Assembly: GCF_012927045.1 (NCBI RefSeq)
Contig: NZ_JABBFW010000008.1
Span: 243,446-307,445, forward strand
Length of the DNA: 64,000 nucleotides
Source of the DNA: Azohydromonas caseinilytica
Lineage (GTDB): Bacteria > Pseudomonadota > Gammaproteobacteria > Burkholderiales > Burkholderiaceae_C
Direction of reading: 5' to 3'
Part shown: positions 53,378-63,959 of the stretch, one piece after another
Position numbering within the stretch: position 1 is the first letter of the stretch
Layout of the letters: the number at the start of each line of letters is the position of its first letter
The notes under the pieces: generated by a model
Database searches by the model: none
The model's input: only the letters and a program-made list of their open reading frames with translations
What the model was told of the DNA's origin: nothing
Translations under genes and position numbers: made by a program

Positions 53378-54627
53378 TGTCCGATTTCGTTTCCCCCCCC
53401 GCTGCCGGGCAACAGCTTGGCCGTGCCTGGGTGCTGCTGGCCGACGCGTACCAGGCCGATCAGGTGGAAAGCGAGCTGCGGGCCGAGGGATGGCAGGTCG
53501 ATGTCCGGGTCAGTCGCATGCAGCACCTGCTGCTGGAGCTGCATTGCGAACCTACACCGCCGGACGTGCTGGTGTGCGGCCTGGCTTTCGACGATGGGGA
53601 CGCGTTTCGGCTGATGCGGCTGCTGGCCGGGGATTCGCGTGCGCCTGCGCTGTACTTCACGGGGCGGCACCAACTGGCGGTGCTCAAGAGCGCAGTGACC
53701 ATGGCCGACGCCTGCAAGCTGCGGGTGGCGGGCTGTGCCGAGCAGCCGGTGGCCGCGGGGCACATTGCCAGAACCCTGCGCGAATACCGGCGGGATACAA
53801 AGGTCGAGCCGCAACCGGTGCCGCCCGAGCTGACGGAGAGCACGCTGCGCGCGATGCTGGAGCAGGGGCGGCTGCAGGCTTGGTTGCAAGCACAACTGCG
53901 TCTGGACAGCCGCGAGGTGGTGGGCGTGGAAACGCTCATGCGCGGCGTGGCCGAGGATGGCTCGGTGCTGAAGCCCGAGCACCTGGTGCCGGCGCTGCGG
54001 CGCCATGGGCTGCTTGATGCGGCCACGTTGGCGATGGTGCGCCAGACGAGCGCCTTCCTGGTCGGCTGCCTGGAAGAGGGGCTGCCGCTGAGCGGTTCCG
54101 TCAACGCGTCGCTGCACTCGCTCTCCGACCCGGGCTTTTGCAGCGAGCTCACGCAGATCGTGCAGGCCAGCGGTCTGGACCCGAGCTGGCTGACCCTGGA
54201 GATCAGCGAGCATGACACGGTGGCAGATCTGCCAACCTTGATTGAGAACACGGCGCGCATCCGGCTGCTGGGTTTCAACTTGTCCATCGACGATTTCGGC
54301 AGCGCCGCCTCCAGTCTTCAGCAGCTGGCGCAGCTGCCGTTCTCGGAGCTCAAGATCGACCGCTCCTTCGTGACGCGAGTCGATGCCGACCCAACCAAGC
54401 AGCTCATCGTGAGCGCGTGTGCCCAACTGGCGCGCGGGCTTGGCCTGCGGATCGTGGCCGAGGGCGTGGAGACGCTGGCCGAGATGCGCACCGTGGAGGC
54501 TGCCGGCTGCACCGAAGTGCAGGGTTACCTCCAGGGAGAACCGATGACCATGGACGCGATGCGCCAGTGGCTGCGCAGCTTGAATGAACTGCGCGTGCCT
54601 CTGGACGACATGCCGTTCAAGGGCTGA
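53377..54627 (+). CDS. EAL-domain protein with receiver-like N-terminus lacking the aspartate
   Basis: 416 aa. Residues about 10-125 resemble a receiver (WVLLADAYQADQVESELRAE, PDVLVCGLAFDDGD), but the phospho-acceptor aspartate is glycine (VCGL). The EAL domain (about 165-410) has ETL in place of EAL, then VNASL, LEISEHD, IDDFGSAASS, ELKIDRSF, AEGVET and the Q of QGYLQGEP. Most metal ligands are kept, so c-di-GMP hydrolysis is possible. It is coupled to the receiver gene before it. Confidence 0.82.
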   Translation: MSDFVSPPAAGQQLGRAWVLLADAYQADQVESELRAEGWQVDVRVSRMQHLLLELHCEPTPPDVLVCGLAFDDGDAFRLMRLLAGDSRAPALYFTGRHQLAVLKSAVTMADACKLRVAGCAEQPVAAGHIARTLREYRRDTKVEPQPVPPELTESTLRAMLEQGRLQAWLQAQLRLDSREVVGVETLMRGVAEDGSVLKPEHLVPALRRHGLLDAATLAMVRQTSAFLVGCLEEGLPLSGSVNASLHSLSDPGFCSELTQIVQASGLDPSWLTLEISEHDTVADLPTLIENTARIRLLGFNLSIDDFGSAASSLQQLAQLPFSELKIDRSFVTRVDADPTKQLIVSACAQLARGLGLRIVAEGVETLAEMRTVEAAGCTEVQGYLQGEPMTMDAMRQWLRSLNELRVPLDDMPFKG

Positions 54628-55097
54628 GGTATGCCCTGCGTCCTCGTGGACGGCCGCTCGTTGAAGTGCATGGCGGTGGCCGACACGAGGCTGCTGTCGT
54701 GATGCGTCGTCTCCTTGAGCGTTCTGGAGCTACGGACGTGCGCTGGCACGATGGCCATCTCAGCCTCACCAGCTGGGCGTCGGCAGGGCGACGATGGTCC
54801 TGCCGCGCAGTTCAAATGAGTGGATATGGATGTCGCAAATTGGGTCGATAGCGCGTTCACCCGATGAGGTGCAGCCATGCTGTCGGGCAGCGTGCCGGAA
54901 TCGTCGTCTGCCTTGAACTCCAGGGCCGCCTTGCCATGGCGCTGCTCCTTCTGACGCCGCCGATACGATTGCAGTTGCAACGGAATTCATGGGCAGCATA
55001 GCGACGGTGAGGTTGATTTGTTCCGTGTCCGCTCCATCCTTTGCCATGCGGGAGCAGGAGAAATGTCCTGGCCTGGTTTCGGCGCCTGGACCAAGCC
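54628..55097. other. Spacer after the EAL gene
   Basis: 470 bases with no supported gene on either strand and no repeats noticed. Its GC content is lower than that of the flanking genes. Confidence 0.4.
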
Positions 55098-55610
55098 TCA
55101 GCGCAGGATGAGTTGCTGCAGTGCCCTCGCGTAACGCTGCAGCAGTTGCTGCTCGTTGGCGCTGAAATCGCGCACCCGGTTGTCCATCGCGCACAGTGTG
55201 CCCAGCGCATGGTGGGCCTCGTCCATCAACGGGACTGCCACGTAGGCGCGAATGTATGGAGGCCCCATGACCAGCGGGTTACCAGCGAAGCGCAAATCGA
55301 CGTGGGTATCGGACACGCACAGCGGCCGGCGCTGGGCCACGGCATGGCCGCAGAAGGAAATGTCGCGGGGTGTTTGTGCCATGGGCAGGCCCACGCGCGA
55401 GAGAAACCACTGACGGTGCTGGTCCACCAGCGTCACTGCGGCCATGGGCACACGCAGCCTGACTGCCACTGAGCGGGTGATACGGTCAAATACCGCTGCC
55501 GGCGGCGTATCCAGCAGGCCGGTGTCCCACAGTGCCACCAGCCGCTCGATGTCGTCCGGCGGAATGGGGGCGGGCTGCATGGCCCAGCCCGCCTCGGTCA
55601 GCTCATCCAT
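55098..55610 (-). CDS. GAF-domain protein
   Basis: 170 aa. FDRITRSVAVRLRVPMAAVT, VDQHRQWFLSRVGLPMAQTP and RDISFCGHAVAQRRPLCVSD are typical of free-standing GAF proteins often fused to cyclases or kinases; then FAGNPLVMGPPYIRAYVAVP and LGTLCAMDNRVRDFSANEQQ. No output domain is attached. It may bind a small ligand and signal by contact with neighbours. Confidence 0.8.
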   Translation of the reverse strand: MDELTEAGWAMQPAPIPPDDIERLVALWDTGLLDTPPAAVFDRITRSVAVRLRVPMAAVTLVDQHRQWFLSRVGLPMAQTPRDISFCGHAVAQRRPLCVSDTHVDLRFAGNPLVMGPPYIRAYVAVPLMDEAHHALGTLCAMDNRVRDFSANEQQLLQRYARALQQLILR

Positions 55611-55944
55611 GGCGGTGATTGTGGAGGGACCCTACCCGCGCAACCCTGTGCCCGTAGCAAGGTTTGCATTCTTGCCACAACCGTGTGCTGCGCATAAGTG
55701 GCAGCAGGAGCAGCCTATTCGTGCCTGTTGGGGGAGGGCTGCGCCATGACCGACTCTTCCTTCCAGTCGTACACGGGGCGGCTGTCGCAATCCGTGCCAA
55801 GCGCTCGCTGCTTGTCGTGAACCAGCTGGTCGGCACCAACGCAGGGGGGAACGGTAAAGTTCGCTCCGCATCAGCCCAGCATCGCCATCTCCAGCACGTA
55901 TCCTCTTTGCGCAAACGTATCTAAATGCTCACGGGTGATTGTGC
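55611..55944. other. Spacer between GAF and PilZ genes
   Basis: 334 bases, divergent promoter region; no gene or site was recognised. Confidence 0.4.
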
Positions 55945-56691
55945 ATGAACAGCAGTGCAGTTTGGGAAGCCCTGTGCCGGTTATGGCAGCCCTCTACGGA
56001 GAAGAATCCTTCAAAAACTTCGGACGACACGAGAATCGCTGGTGAAGCGGCGGTGCGACGCGTGTTGGAACGACTGCTCCGTGATGGTGTCTTGCTAAAT
56101 CTGCAGAGCGATGACGCTGTGTTTGATCATGTGGTGCGCCTTGCGTCGGGCAGTCCAGAAGGCATCAGCCTGCAGGCACTGCCTGGCGAAGAAATTTCGC
56201 CAGCGAGTGTGCCGCTTGCAGCGAACGCCACCGCATGTACCGAGCTGGGCGTGCTGCTGTTCTCACTGAATGGATTGAGCTTGGAGATGGAAGGTCTGCT
56301 GCACGCCGCTTGGCCAAAGCAAATCATCCACGTGCAGTCACGACGTCATTTCCGCGTTACGGGGCTCAACGGACAACGTTTTCACGCCGACTTGCTTCTG
56401 CCTGAACAGGGCCGGGTACCGCGCCTGCGTAACCTTAGCGAGGAAGGCGTAGCTTTCGACAAGGCCGGCCCGGGTGTGCCTTACGGTACTTTGATCCATA
56501 ACGCGAAGCTTGAACTCGACGGCGTGGAGCTTGATGTGCCCGTGATGCAAGTGATGTATTGCCGTGAGTTCGGCGACTATTGCGCAATTGGTGCGCACTT
56601 TGAAGTCGTGGTTGCTGATGAGGCACGTTTGCTGCGGCGCTGGATTGCCGCCGCTCAGGCAGCCATGCTGACGGCCCACACAGGAAAATAG
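55945..56691 (+). CDS. PilZ-domain c-di-GMP-binding protein (YcgR-like)
   Basis: 248 aa. The N-terminal half is a YcgR-N-like beta domain; the PilZ half has R133-x3-R137 (QSRRHFRV) and N163-x-S165-x2-G168 (LRNLSEEGVAF), both c-di-GMP-binding motifs. It may tie c-di-GMP levels, set by proteins such as the EAL protein nearby, to motility or surface behaviour. The gene is less GC-rich than most of the window. Confidence 0.85.
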   Translation: MNSSAVWEALCRLWQPSTEKNPSKTSDDTRIAGEAAVRRVLERLLRDGVLLNLQSDDAVFDHVVRLASGSPEGISLQALPGEEISPASVPLAANATACTELGVLLFSLNGLSLEMEGLLHAAWPKQIIHVQSRRHFRVTGLNGQRFHADLLLPEQGRVPRLRNLSEEGVAFDKAGPGVPYGTLIHNAKLELDGVELDVPVMQVMYCREFGDYCAIGAHFEVVVADEARLLRRWIAAAQAAMLTAHTGK

Positions 56692-56709
56692 CTTTTACTA
56701 CTGGTTTTT

Positions 56710-57390
56710 TCAGCCGGTACGCTCGAAGCGGTAACCGACCCCGTACACCGGCACAAGTTTCCAGCCCTTGCTGCCGTCCAGCCCCAGCTTTTTGCGCAGG
56801 CGGCTGATGTGGGTGTCTACCGTGCGGGTATCCACGTCGGCATTGAGTCCCCAGATCTTGTTGAGCAGATGATCCCGCGAGAGCAGTTTGCCGGGATTCT
56901 GGAACAAATAGGCACTGAGGTCGAATTCCTTTTGTGTCAATGTCACGGGCACACCATTGAGCAGCAGACGTTGGCGCTGGATATCGATCTCGAATTCACC
57001 TAGACGCAACACTGGCAGTACATGGGCGCGCACGCGTCGTCCCAGCGCCTCAACCCGAGCCAGTAGCTCCATTGGCTTTGGTGGCTTGACTACGTAATCG
57101 TCCGCGCCAGCCTTCAGTGCTGCCACCACGGTTGCTTCATCGTCGCGAGCAGTCAGCACAAGAATGGGTATTTCCCATCCCAGGTTGTTGCGCACCCATT
57201 GCAGCAAGTCGGCGCCGGTACCGTCAGGCAACATCCAATCAATCATTAACAGATCAAAGCGCTCTTTTTTGAGTGTGTCGATGTGCTGCGCAACCGAACC
57301 AGAAATGCCGACAGAGTGCTGTGCATCTTCCAGCCAAAGACGCAACAGCGCCTGCTGGTCAGGGTCATCTTCTGCGATACCGATGTGCAT
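56710..57390 (-). CDS. OmpR-family response regulator
   Basis: 226 aa: receiver (IAEDDPDQQALLRLWLEDAQ, D51 in LLMIDWMLPDGTG, K in YVVKPPKPM) and winged-helix DNA-binding domain (LTQKEFDLSAYLFQNPGKLL, RTVDTHISRLRKKLGLDG). It has no adjacent kinase. Start chosen at MHIGIAED. It converges on the PilZ gene, their stops being 18 bases apart, and shares its lower GC content. Confidence 0.88.
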   Translation of the reverse strand: MHIGIAEDDPDQQALLRLWLEDAQHSVGISGSVAQHIDTLKKERFDLLMIDWMLPDGTGADLLQWVRNNLGWEIPILVLTARDDEATVVAALKAGADDYVVKPPKPMELLARVEALGRRVRAHVLPVLRLGEFEIDIQRQRLLLNGVPVTLTQKEFDLSAYLFQNPGKLLSRDHLLNKIWGLNADVDTRTVDTHISRLRKKLGLDGSKGWKLVPVYGVGYRFERTG

Positions 57391-57745
57391 GGGTTCGGGA
57401 AAACTACTTTGGAAATCCGAACCAGGATACCGCACCCTTTTGCCCTTTCCGTTGTACGGCAAGAGGACCAGGCATGACACGGTGGCCATGTTCCGGCCGC
57501 TGGTTGGTGCGACCCGCTCATATGTTTGCCATTTTATTCTGCACCACATACATGTGAGGAACTACAGAGGAACTTGTCTATGAGGCGGCGATGTATGAGG
57601 GAATGAAAGAGAAATTAAGGGAAAGATATTTAAAACTTCGCAAAAGATCACGCTTGCCACATCGTTCACGTGTCTGTAAGAGCACAAATGGTACGTGTAT
57701 GTTGTTTAGCAGGTATGATGGCTCAGTTTCATGGCAACGACGGTC
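57391..57745. other. AT-rich spacer upstream of the regulator gene
   Basis: 355 bases with the lowest GC of the right half (for example near 57600-57640). No gene was found; likely the regulator's promoter region. Confidence 0.4.
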
Positions 57746-58261
57746 CTACGGCCGACGCACCGCCAACAATCGTCTAGACCAATAAGGCGTTGAGATGCGC
57801 TCCAGTCGCACCTGGCCACCGCTGGAAGGGGCGTGCACGAAGCGGTCCTGCCCAACAAAGATGCCCGCGTGCGTGATCTGGGTTGATGCACCGAAGAGCA
57901 CGAGGTCTCCGGTACGCAAATCGTCCATCGTCACGTTTTGCCCCCAGTCCTGCAGTCCTGCCGTGGACCGTGGCGACGTGAGGCCCGCGGCGCGGCTGTA
58001 GACGTGGGCAATGAGGCCGCTGCAGTCGAAACCTGATTCCGGCGTGTTGCCGCCGTAGCGGTAGGGCGTACCGACCAGCCCAAGCGCATAGACCGTCGCA
58101 TCGCGCGCCTGCTCGGGGGTCAATCTGGACATGCCGCCCTGCACCGCCGGGCGGTGCCAGGAAGGCCTGGGGCTGGGATTCGGCACAGGCGCTGTGGCAC
58201 ATCCCTGGAGCAAGACGGCTGTGGCAGCCACCACCGGAACAATGAAGGGCAAGGCTCGCAT
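57746..58261 (-). CDS. NlpC/P60 family lipoprotein
   Basis: 171 aa. Lipoprotein signal with lipobox LLQGC (C21), then a NlpC/P60 peptidase domain with catalytic C80 (GFDCSGLIAHVY), H131 (THAGIFVG) and H143 (FVHAPSSGG). It likely cuts peptidoglycan stem peptides in the periplasm while anchored to a membrane. It resembles Spr/MepS-type enzymes in size. Confidence 0.9.
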   Translation of the reverse strand: MRALPFIVPVVAATAVLLQGCATAPVPNPSPRPSWHRPAVQGGMSRLTPEQARDATVYALGLVGTPYRYGGNTPESGFDCSGLIAHVYSRAAGLTSPRSTAGLQDWGQNVTMDDLRTGDLVLFGASTQITHAGIFVGQDRFVHAPSSGGQVRLERISTPYWSRRLLAVRRP

Positions 58262-58390
58262 GCCGTGGATTCTCCCGAGGCGCGGCGGCTGCGGCAATCA
58301 GGCTCGTGCCCGTGTCCGGCTCTGTCTCGCAACGGCCTTCCCTGCCCCTGGATACCCTCTCAACAGCATGACGCCGCCGGCGGATGGTCC

Positions 58391-59350
58391 TCAATTCCTG
58401 AAGTTCTGCGTCACCATCAGCCCGCGGCGGCCACCGTCCAGGATGCCGATGCCCACCCGGCCGAAGCCGGGTCGCAGGATGTTGGCGCGGTGGCCCGGGG
58501 ACTCCATCAGCCCCCGGTGCGCCAGCTCCAGCGTCTGTGCCAAAGCGAGGTTCTCGCCGGCCATGACGAAGCGAAGCCCCCCGCGGCGCATTCGGTCAAA
58601 GGGGTCGGCACCTTCCGGACTGATGTGTGAGAAGTAGGCCCGCGCGAACATGTCGTGCGAGTGGGCACGGGCGACCCCGGCCGCTTCCGGATCGGCACGT
58701 AGCGGCTTGAGTCCTTCCCGGGCCCGAGCCTCGTTCACCAGGTCCAGCATGCGCGCCTCCAGTTCCGGACGCGGGCGCGGGTTCTGGACGCTGAAGGGCA
58801 ATGCAATGCGCTCGCGCGACTCGGGCTGGATGGTGAGCCGATTGAGCGTGCGGCTGGCGGCCTCGTTGAAGATGGGCGCCAACCGGGCCTCCACCCACTC
58901 CGCCGGCACGACCAGCCGCTGCGCCAGGCGGCTGTCGCGCGTGGCCTCGGTCAGGCCATCGGCCAGCGGCAACGCCAGCAGCAGCATCACGGCCAGCATC
59001 GCGTCGATGAGCCCGCTGCCCGCGCCAGGCAGCAGGCCCAGCGCACGGTTGGCGCCGTGCGCGTGGGCCTGGCGCGGCAGTGCATGCGCCCGGCGCAACA
59101 CCAGGACGCCCAGCACGATGCGCACCACCGCGAACAGCCCCACGAAGGCCAGCGGCCGCGCCCACGCGCTCTCCAGATGCGGCTCCAGCCCCGCCGCCAC
59201 GCGCGCATAGCCCCACAACGCGGCCACCAGCGCGGCGACCAGGCACAGCAGCTCCAGCGCAGCGACGATGAAGCCACGGCGCCAGCCGCTCCACATCCCC
59301 AGCAGCACGATCAGCCCCAACAGGACGTCCACGACATTCAACGGCGGCAT
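58391..59350 (-). CDS. CvpA-CAP fusion protein
   Basis: 319 aa. The N-terminal 150 residues have four hydrophobic segments with NVVDVLLGLIVLLGMWSGWR and RGFIVAALELLCLVAALVAA, the CvpA pattern. The C-terminal 125 residues form a CAP/SCP domain (MLDLVNEARAREGLKPLRAD, HSHDMFARAYFSHISPEGAD, GENLA, HRANIL). The CAP domain should face the periplasm. Role unknown; the fusion suggests envelope or colicin V-related function. Confidence 0.85.
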   Translation of the reverse strand: MPPLNVVDVLLGLIVLLGMWSGWRRGFIVAALELLCLVAALVAALWGYARVAAGLEPHLESAWARPLAFVGLFAVVRIVLGVLVLRRAHALPRQAHAHGANRALGLLPGAGSGLIDAMLAVMLLLALPLADGLTEATRDSRLAQRLVVPAEWVEARLAPIFNEAASRTLNRLTIQPESRERIALPFSVQNPRPRPELEARMLDLVNEARAREGLKPLRADPEAAGVARAHSHDMFARAYFSHISPEGADPFDRMRRGGLRFVMAGENLALAQTLELAHRGLMESPGHRANILRPGFGRVGIGILDGGRRGLMVTQNFRN

Positions 59351-59536
59351 GGCAAGGCGTGGCAGTGAGGACGGTGATAAGGGCAAAGGCACCAGCGCGG
59401 CGCAGGCAGCCGCCGTGCCCGATACGGCGTCGGCGCGCGGCCCTGCGGAAAGCCACGGGCACAAGGCTTGCCGCGCCCGGAACCCGCCACCGCCCCACCG
59501 GGCGGCCCGAACACAAGATCAAACGGAGAAAAGCTC

Positions 59537-61321
59537 GTGGAGTTCGGCTATCCCCGACCGCAGCTGCAGCGCAAGCAATGGCAGTGCCTCAATGGTCCCT
59601 GGCGCTTTTGCTGGGACGACGAGGGCCGCTATGCCCAGCCCGCCGACATCACCGAATGGCCGCTGCAGATCCAGGTGCCCTATCCGCCCGAGGGCGCGGC
59701 CAGCGGCATCGGCGACCGCGGCTTTCACAAGATCTGCTGGTACGAACGCGACGTGGAGATCCCTCCCGGCAACGACCGCGTGATCCTGCGCTTTGGCGCC
59801 GTGGACTATCTGGCTCGGGTCTGGGTCAACGGGCGCCTGGCGGCCATGCACGAGGGTGGCCACACGCCATTCTCGGCCGATATCACCCGCATGCTGTCGC
59901 CCGACGGTCGGCAGCGCATCACGGTGCAGGTGGTGGATGACCCGCATGAGCTGACGAAGCCGCGCGGCAAGCAGGACTGGCAACTGGAGCCGCACTCCAT
60001 CTGGTACCCGCGCACCACCGGCATCTGGCAGACGGTATGGTTCGAGCGCGTGGGTCGCGTCCACATCGACAAGGTGCGTTGGACCCCGAAGGTCGAGGGC
60101 TACATGATCGGCTTCGAGGCCCGCATCGTCGGCGACACGCTGGACGACGACCTCTCGGTCGAGGTCGAACTGCGCCATGGCGAGCGGCTGCTGGCGCGCG
60201 ACCGCTACCGCGTGGTGCAGCACGAGGTGGACCGCTTCGTGGTGCTGTCCGATCCCGGCATCGATGACTACCGCAACGAGCTGCTGTGGAGCCCGGAGCG
60301 GCCCACGCTCATCGACGCCACCGTACGCCTGCTGCAGGGCGACACCGTGCTCGACGAATTCAGCTCCTACACCGCGCTGCGCTCGGTGACGATCCTGCGC
60401 GACCGGTTCATGCTCAACGGCCGTCCCTACACGCTGCGCATGGTGCTGGACCAGGGCTACTGGCCCGAGACCCTGCTGGCCGCCCCGAACGACGCCGCGC
60501 TGCGCAAGGATGTGGAGCTGGCCAAGGCCATGGGCTTCAACGGCGTGCGCAAGCACCAGAAGATCGAGGACCCGCGCTACCTCTACTGGGCCGACCGCCT
60601 GGGCCTGCTGGTGTGGGAGGAGATGCCCTCGCCCTACCGCTTCACGCGCACCGCCATCAAGCGGCTCATCCGCGAATGGACCGAGGCCATCGACCGCGAC
60701 TACAGCCACCCCTGCGTCATCGTGTGGGTGCCCTTCAACGAGAGCTGGGGCGTGCCCGAGCTCACGGCGGTGCGCGAGCACCGCCACGCGGTGGAGGCGC
60801 TTTACCACCTGACCAAGACGCTGGACGCCACGCGCCCGGTGATCGGCAACGACGGCTGGGAATCCAGCGCCACGGACATCATCGGCATCCACGACTACGA
60901 CGCCAACCTCGACCACATCCGCCAGCGCTACGGCGGCGAGACCAAGACCGAGCAGCTGTTCGACCGGCGCCGCCCCGGCGGGCGCATCCTCACCCTCGAC
61001 GGCTACCCGCACCGCGGCCAGCCCATCATGCTCACCGAGTTCGGCGGCATCCGCTACATCAAGAAGCCCGAGCCCGGCGTCAAGAGCACCTGGGGCTACA
61101 GCTCGGTCGGCGACGAGGAAGCTTTCGCGCAGCAGTACGAGCAGCTGCTGCACACCATCATCCACACGGCGCTGTTCAGCGGCTTCTGCTACACGCAGTT
61201 CGCCGACACCTTCCAGGAGGCCAACGGGCTGCTCACGGCCGACCGCACGCCCAAGATTCCTCTTGAGCGCGTCGCTGCGGCCACCAAGGTGTCCGCCACC
61301 CACATCCCCGGCGTGGTGTGA
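59537..61321 (+). CDS. Glycoside hydrolase family 2 protein (beta-galactosidase/glucuronidase-like)
   Basis: 594 aa. The sandwich, Ig-like and TIM-barrel domains follow the GH2 order: YDVEIPPGN-type sandwich (WYERDVEIPPGNDRVILRFG), FMLNGRPYTLRMVLDQGYWP, and the catalytic region. Acid/base is E402 (VPFNESWGVPE) and nucleophile E501 (MLTEFGGI). No signal peptide, so it acts in the cytoplasm. Start taken as GTG 59537, eight bases after GGAG. Its stop overlaps galT (GTGA), giving a galactoside-use operon with galT and galK. Confidence 0.88.
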   Translation: MEFGYPRPQLQRKQWQCLNGPWRFCWDDEGRYAQPADITEWPLQIQVPYPPEGAASGIGDRGFHKICWYERDVEIPPGNDRVILRFGAVDYLARVWVNGRLAAMHEGGHTPFSADITRMLSPDGRQRITVQVVDDPHELTKPRGKQDWQLEPHSIWYPRTTGIWQTVWFERVGRVHIDKVRWTPKVEGYMIGFEARIVGDTLDDDLSVEVELRHGERLLARDRYRVVQHEVDRFVVLSDPGIDDYRNELLWSPERPTLIDATVRLLQGDTVLDEFSSYTALRSVTILRDRFMLNGRPYTLRMVLDQGYWPETLLAAPNDAALRKDVELAKAMGFNGVRKHQKIEDPRYLYWADRLGLLVWEEMPSPYRFTRTAIKRLIREWTEAIDRDYSHPCVIVWVPFNESWGVPELTAVREHRHAVEALYHLTKTLDATRPVIGNDGWESSATDIIGIHDYDANLDHIRQRYGGETKTEQLFDRRRPGGRILTLDGYPHRGQPIMLTEFGGIRYIKKPEPGVKSTWGYSSVGDEEAFAQQYEQLLHTIIHTALFSGFCYTQFADTFQEANGLLTADRTPKIPLERVAAATKVSATHIPGVV

Positions 61322-62445
61322 GCACCGCGACGAACCCGCGAAAGCCGCAAGCCATGTACCGACGAGAGCTCCTCAAGCCCGACGGGCGGCGCCTGACGCT
61401 GTACGCGCACGCGCCGCTGGAGGGCGACATCGCGGCGCCCAGCCCCTTCGCCGAGCCGCTGGCCGGCGCGCCGCACCTGCGCTGGCACCCGCTGCGCGGC
61501 GAATGGGTGACCTACGCCGCTTACCGGCAGGGCCGCACTTTCCTGCCGCCCCCCGAATACAACCCGCTGGCCGTGACCGTCGATCCGGCCAACCCGACCG
61601 AGCTGCCCGACGCGGCCTGGGACGTGGCGGTGTTCGACAACCGCTTTCCCTCGCTGGCACCGGTGCGGGAAGGCGCGGCACCGGTGCCTTCGATGATCGT
61701 GCCCAGCGCGCCGGCGGCCGGGCAGTGCGAGGTGGTGGTGTTCGCCAAGGACCCCAAGGGCTCGCTGGGCGCGCTGCCGCTGCCGCACATCGAGCTGCTG
61801 CTGCAGGTGTGGGGCGACCGTACCGAGCAGGTTGGGCAGCGCGAGGGCATCGCCTACGTGCTGCCCTTCGAGAACCGGGGCGCCGAGGTGGGCGTGACGC
61901 TGCACCATCCCCATGGCCAGATCTACGCCTACCCGGTGCTGCCGCCGGTGCCCGCGCGCATGCAGCAGCAGGCGCTGGCGCACTGGCAGGAGCACCAGCG
62001 CGGCCTGCTGGCCGATCACATCCAGGCCGAGCTGCGGGACGGACGGCGCGTGCTCTACCAGGGGCCGCATGCCGCCGCCTTCGTGCCGGTGTGCGCCCGT
62101 TATCCGTACGAGGTCTGGATCGCTCCCATCGAGCCGGTGCGCGACTTCACGCGGCTCGGCGCGGCCCAGCGCGCCGACCTGGCGCGCGCGCTCAAGACCG
62201 TGCTGCTGAAGTACGACGGCCTGTGGCAGCGCCCCTTTCCGTACCTGATGGCCTGGTACCAGGCGCCCACCGACGGCGAGCCGCACCCCGAGTGGCACCT
62301 GCATGCGCAGATCTACCCGCCCTACCGCACGCGCGACCGCCTGAAGTACCTGGCCGGCACCGAGATCGCCGCCGGCTTCTTCGCCATGGACGCGCTGCCC
62401 GAGGACAAGGCGGCGGAGCTGCAGCAGGTGGAAGTGAGGATCTAG
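61318..62445 (+). CDS. galT: Galactose-1-phosphate uridylyltransferase
   Basis: 375 aa. LRWHPLRGEWVTYAAYRQGR, VFDNRFPSL and the active site HHPHGQIYAYP (catalytic histidine in HPH) identify GalT. The C-terminus has EWHLHAQIYPP for metal binding. It swaps UMP between UDP-glucose and galactose-1-phosphate. GTG start overlaps the GH2 stop; an ATG 12 codons on is also possible. galK follows without a gap. Confidence 0.95.
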   Translation: MSTATNPRKPQAMYRRELLKPDGRRLTLYAHAPLEGDIAAPSPFAEPLAGAPHLRWHPLRGEWVTYAAYRQGRTFLPPPEYNPLAVTVDPANPTELPDAAWDVAVFDNRFPSLAPVREGAAPVPSMIVPSAPAAGQCEVVVFAKDPKGSLGALPLPHIELLLQVWGDRTEQVGQREGIAYVLPFENRGAEVGVTLHHPHGQIYAYPVLPPVPARMQQQALAHWQEHQRGLLADHIQAELRDGRRVLYQGPHAAAFVPVCARYPYEVWIAPIEPVRDFTRLGAAQRADLARALKTVLLKYDGLWQRPFPYLMAWYQAPTDGEPHPEWHLHAQIYPPYRTRDRLKYLAGTEIAAGFFAMDALPEDKAAELQQVEVRI

Positions 62446-63555
<1,110 letters not shown>

Positions 63556-63667
63556 ACTGCGGGCCGGCGCGTTCGGCGCACCAAGCGGCTTTTCACGGCG
63601 GCAAACGCCGCGGCCGCTGCCCGGCGACGAATAAACGGGTATTCGATCCATCCAGGCCCGCCAAGCA

Positions 63668-63700
63668 AAACGCCCCGACCATATTCTGGTCGGGGCGTTT
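63668..63700. terminator. Strong terminator hairpin of the rRNA operon, also behind galK
   Basis: AAACGCCCCGACCA-TATTC-TGGTCGGGGCGTTT, a perfect 14-bp stem that can extend further through CCAAGC ... GCTTGG. T-runs on both sides make it work in either direction. Confidence 0.9.
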
Positions 63701-63713
63701 GCTTGGGATATTA

Positions 63714-63827
63714 GCCTGACGATGTCCTACTTTCACACGGGAATCCGCACTATCATCGGCGCTGAGGTGTTTCACGGTCCTGTTCGGGATGGGAAGGGGT
63801 GGGACCACCTCGCTATGGTCATCAGGC
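63714..63827 (-). rRNA. 5S ribosomal RNA
   Basis: On the minus strand the sequence begins GCCTGATGACCATAGCGAGG and ends ACATCGTCAGGC, with pairing ends and the conserved CCGAAC loop. Typical betaproteobacterial 5S. Ends set by the terminal stem. Confidence 0.95.
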
Positions 63828-63959
63828 TTGAACTTGTCGCCGGGCTGCTTTTTGGGGCAACCCAGCCAATTCGATAGAGTCGACTTCAGCTCATTGATTG
63901 CGTCGCCTTCTTTCGGGCAACAACCTTGAATTCTCTACCTTGACCGCTGGGTCAAAGTT

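Noticed and set aside
54666..54980. Short open frames on both strands after the EAL gene
   Set aside because: Translations are low-complexity, lack ribosome sites and overlap each other; no domain is visible.
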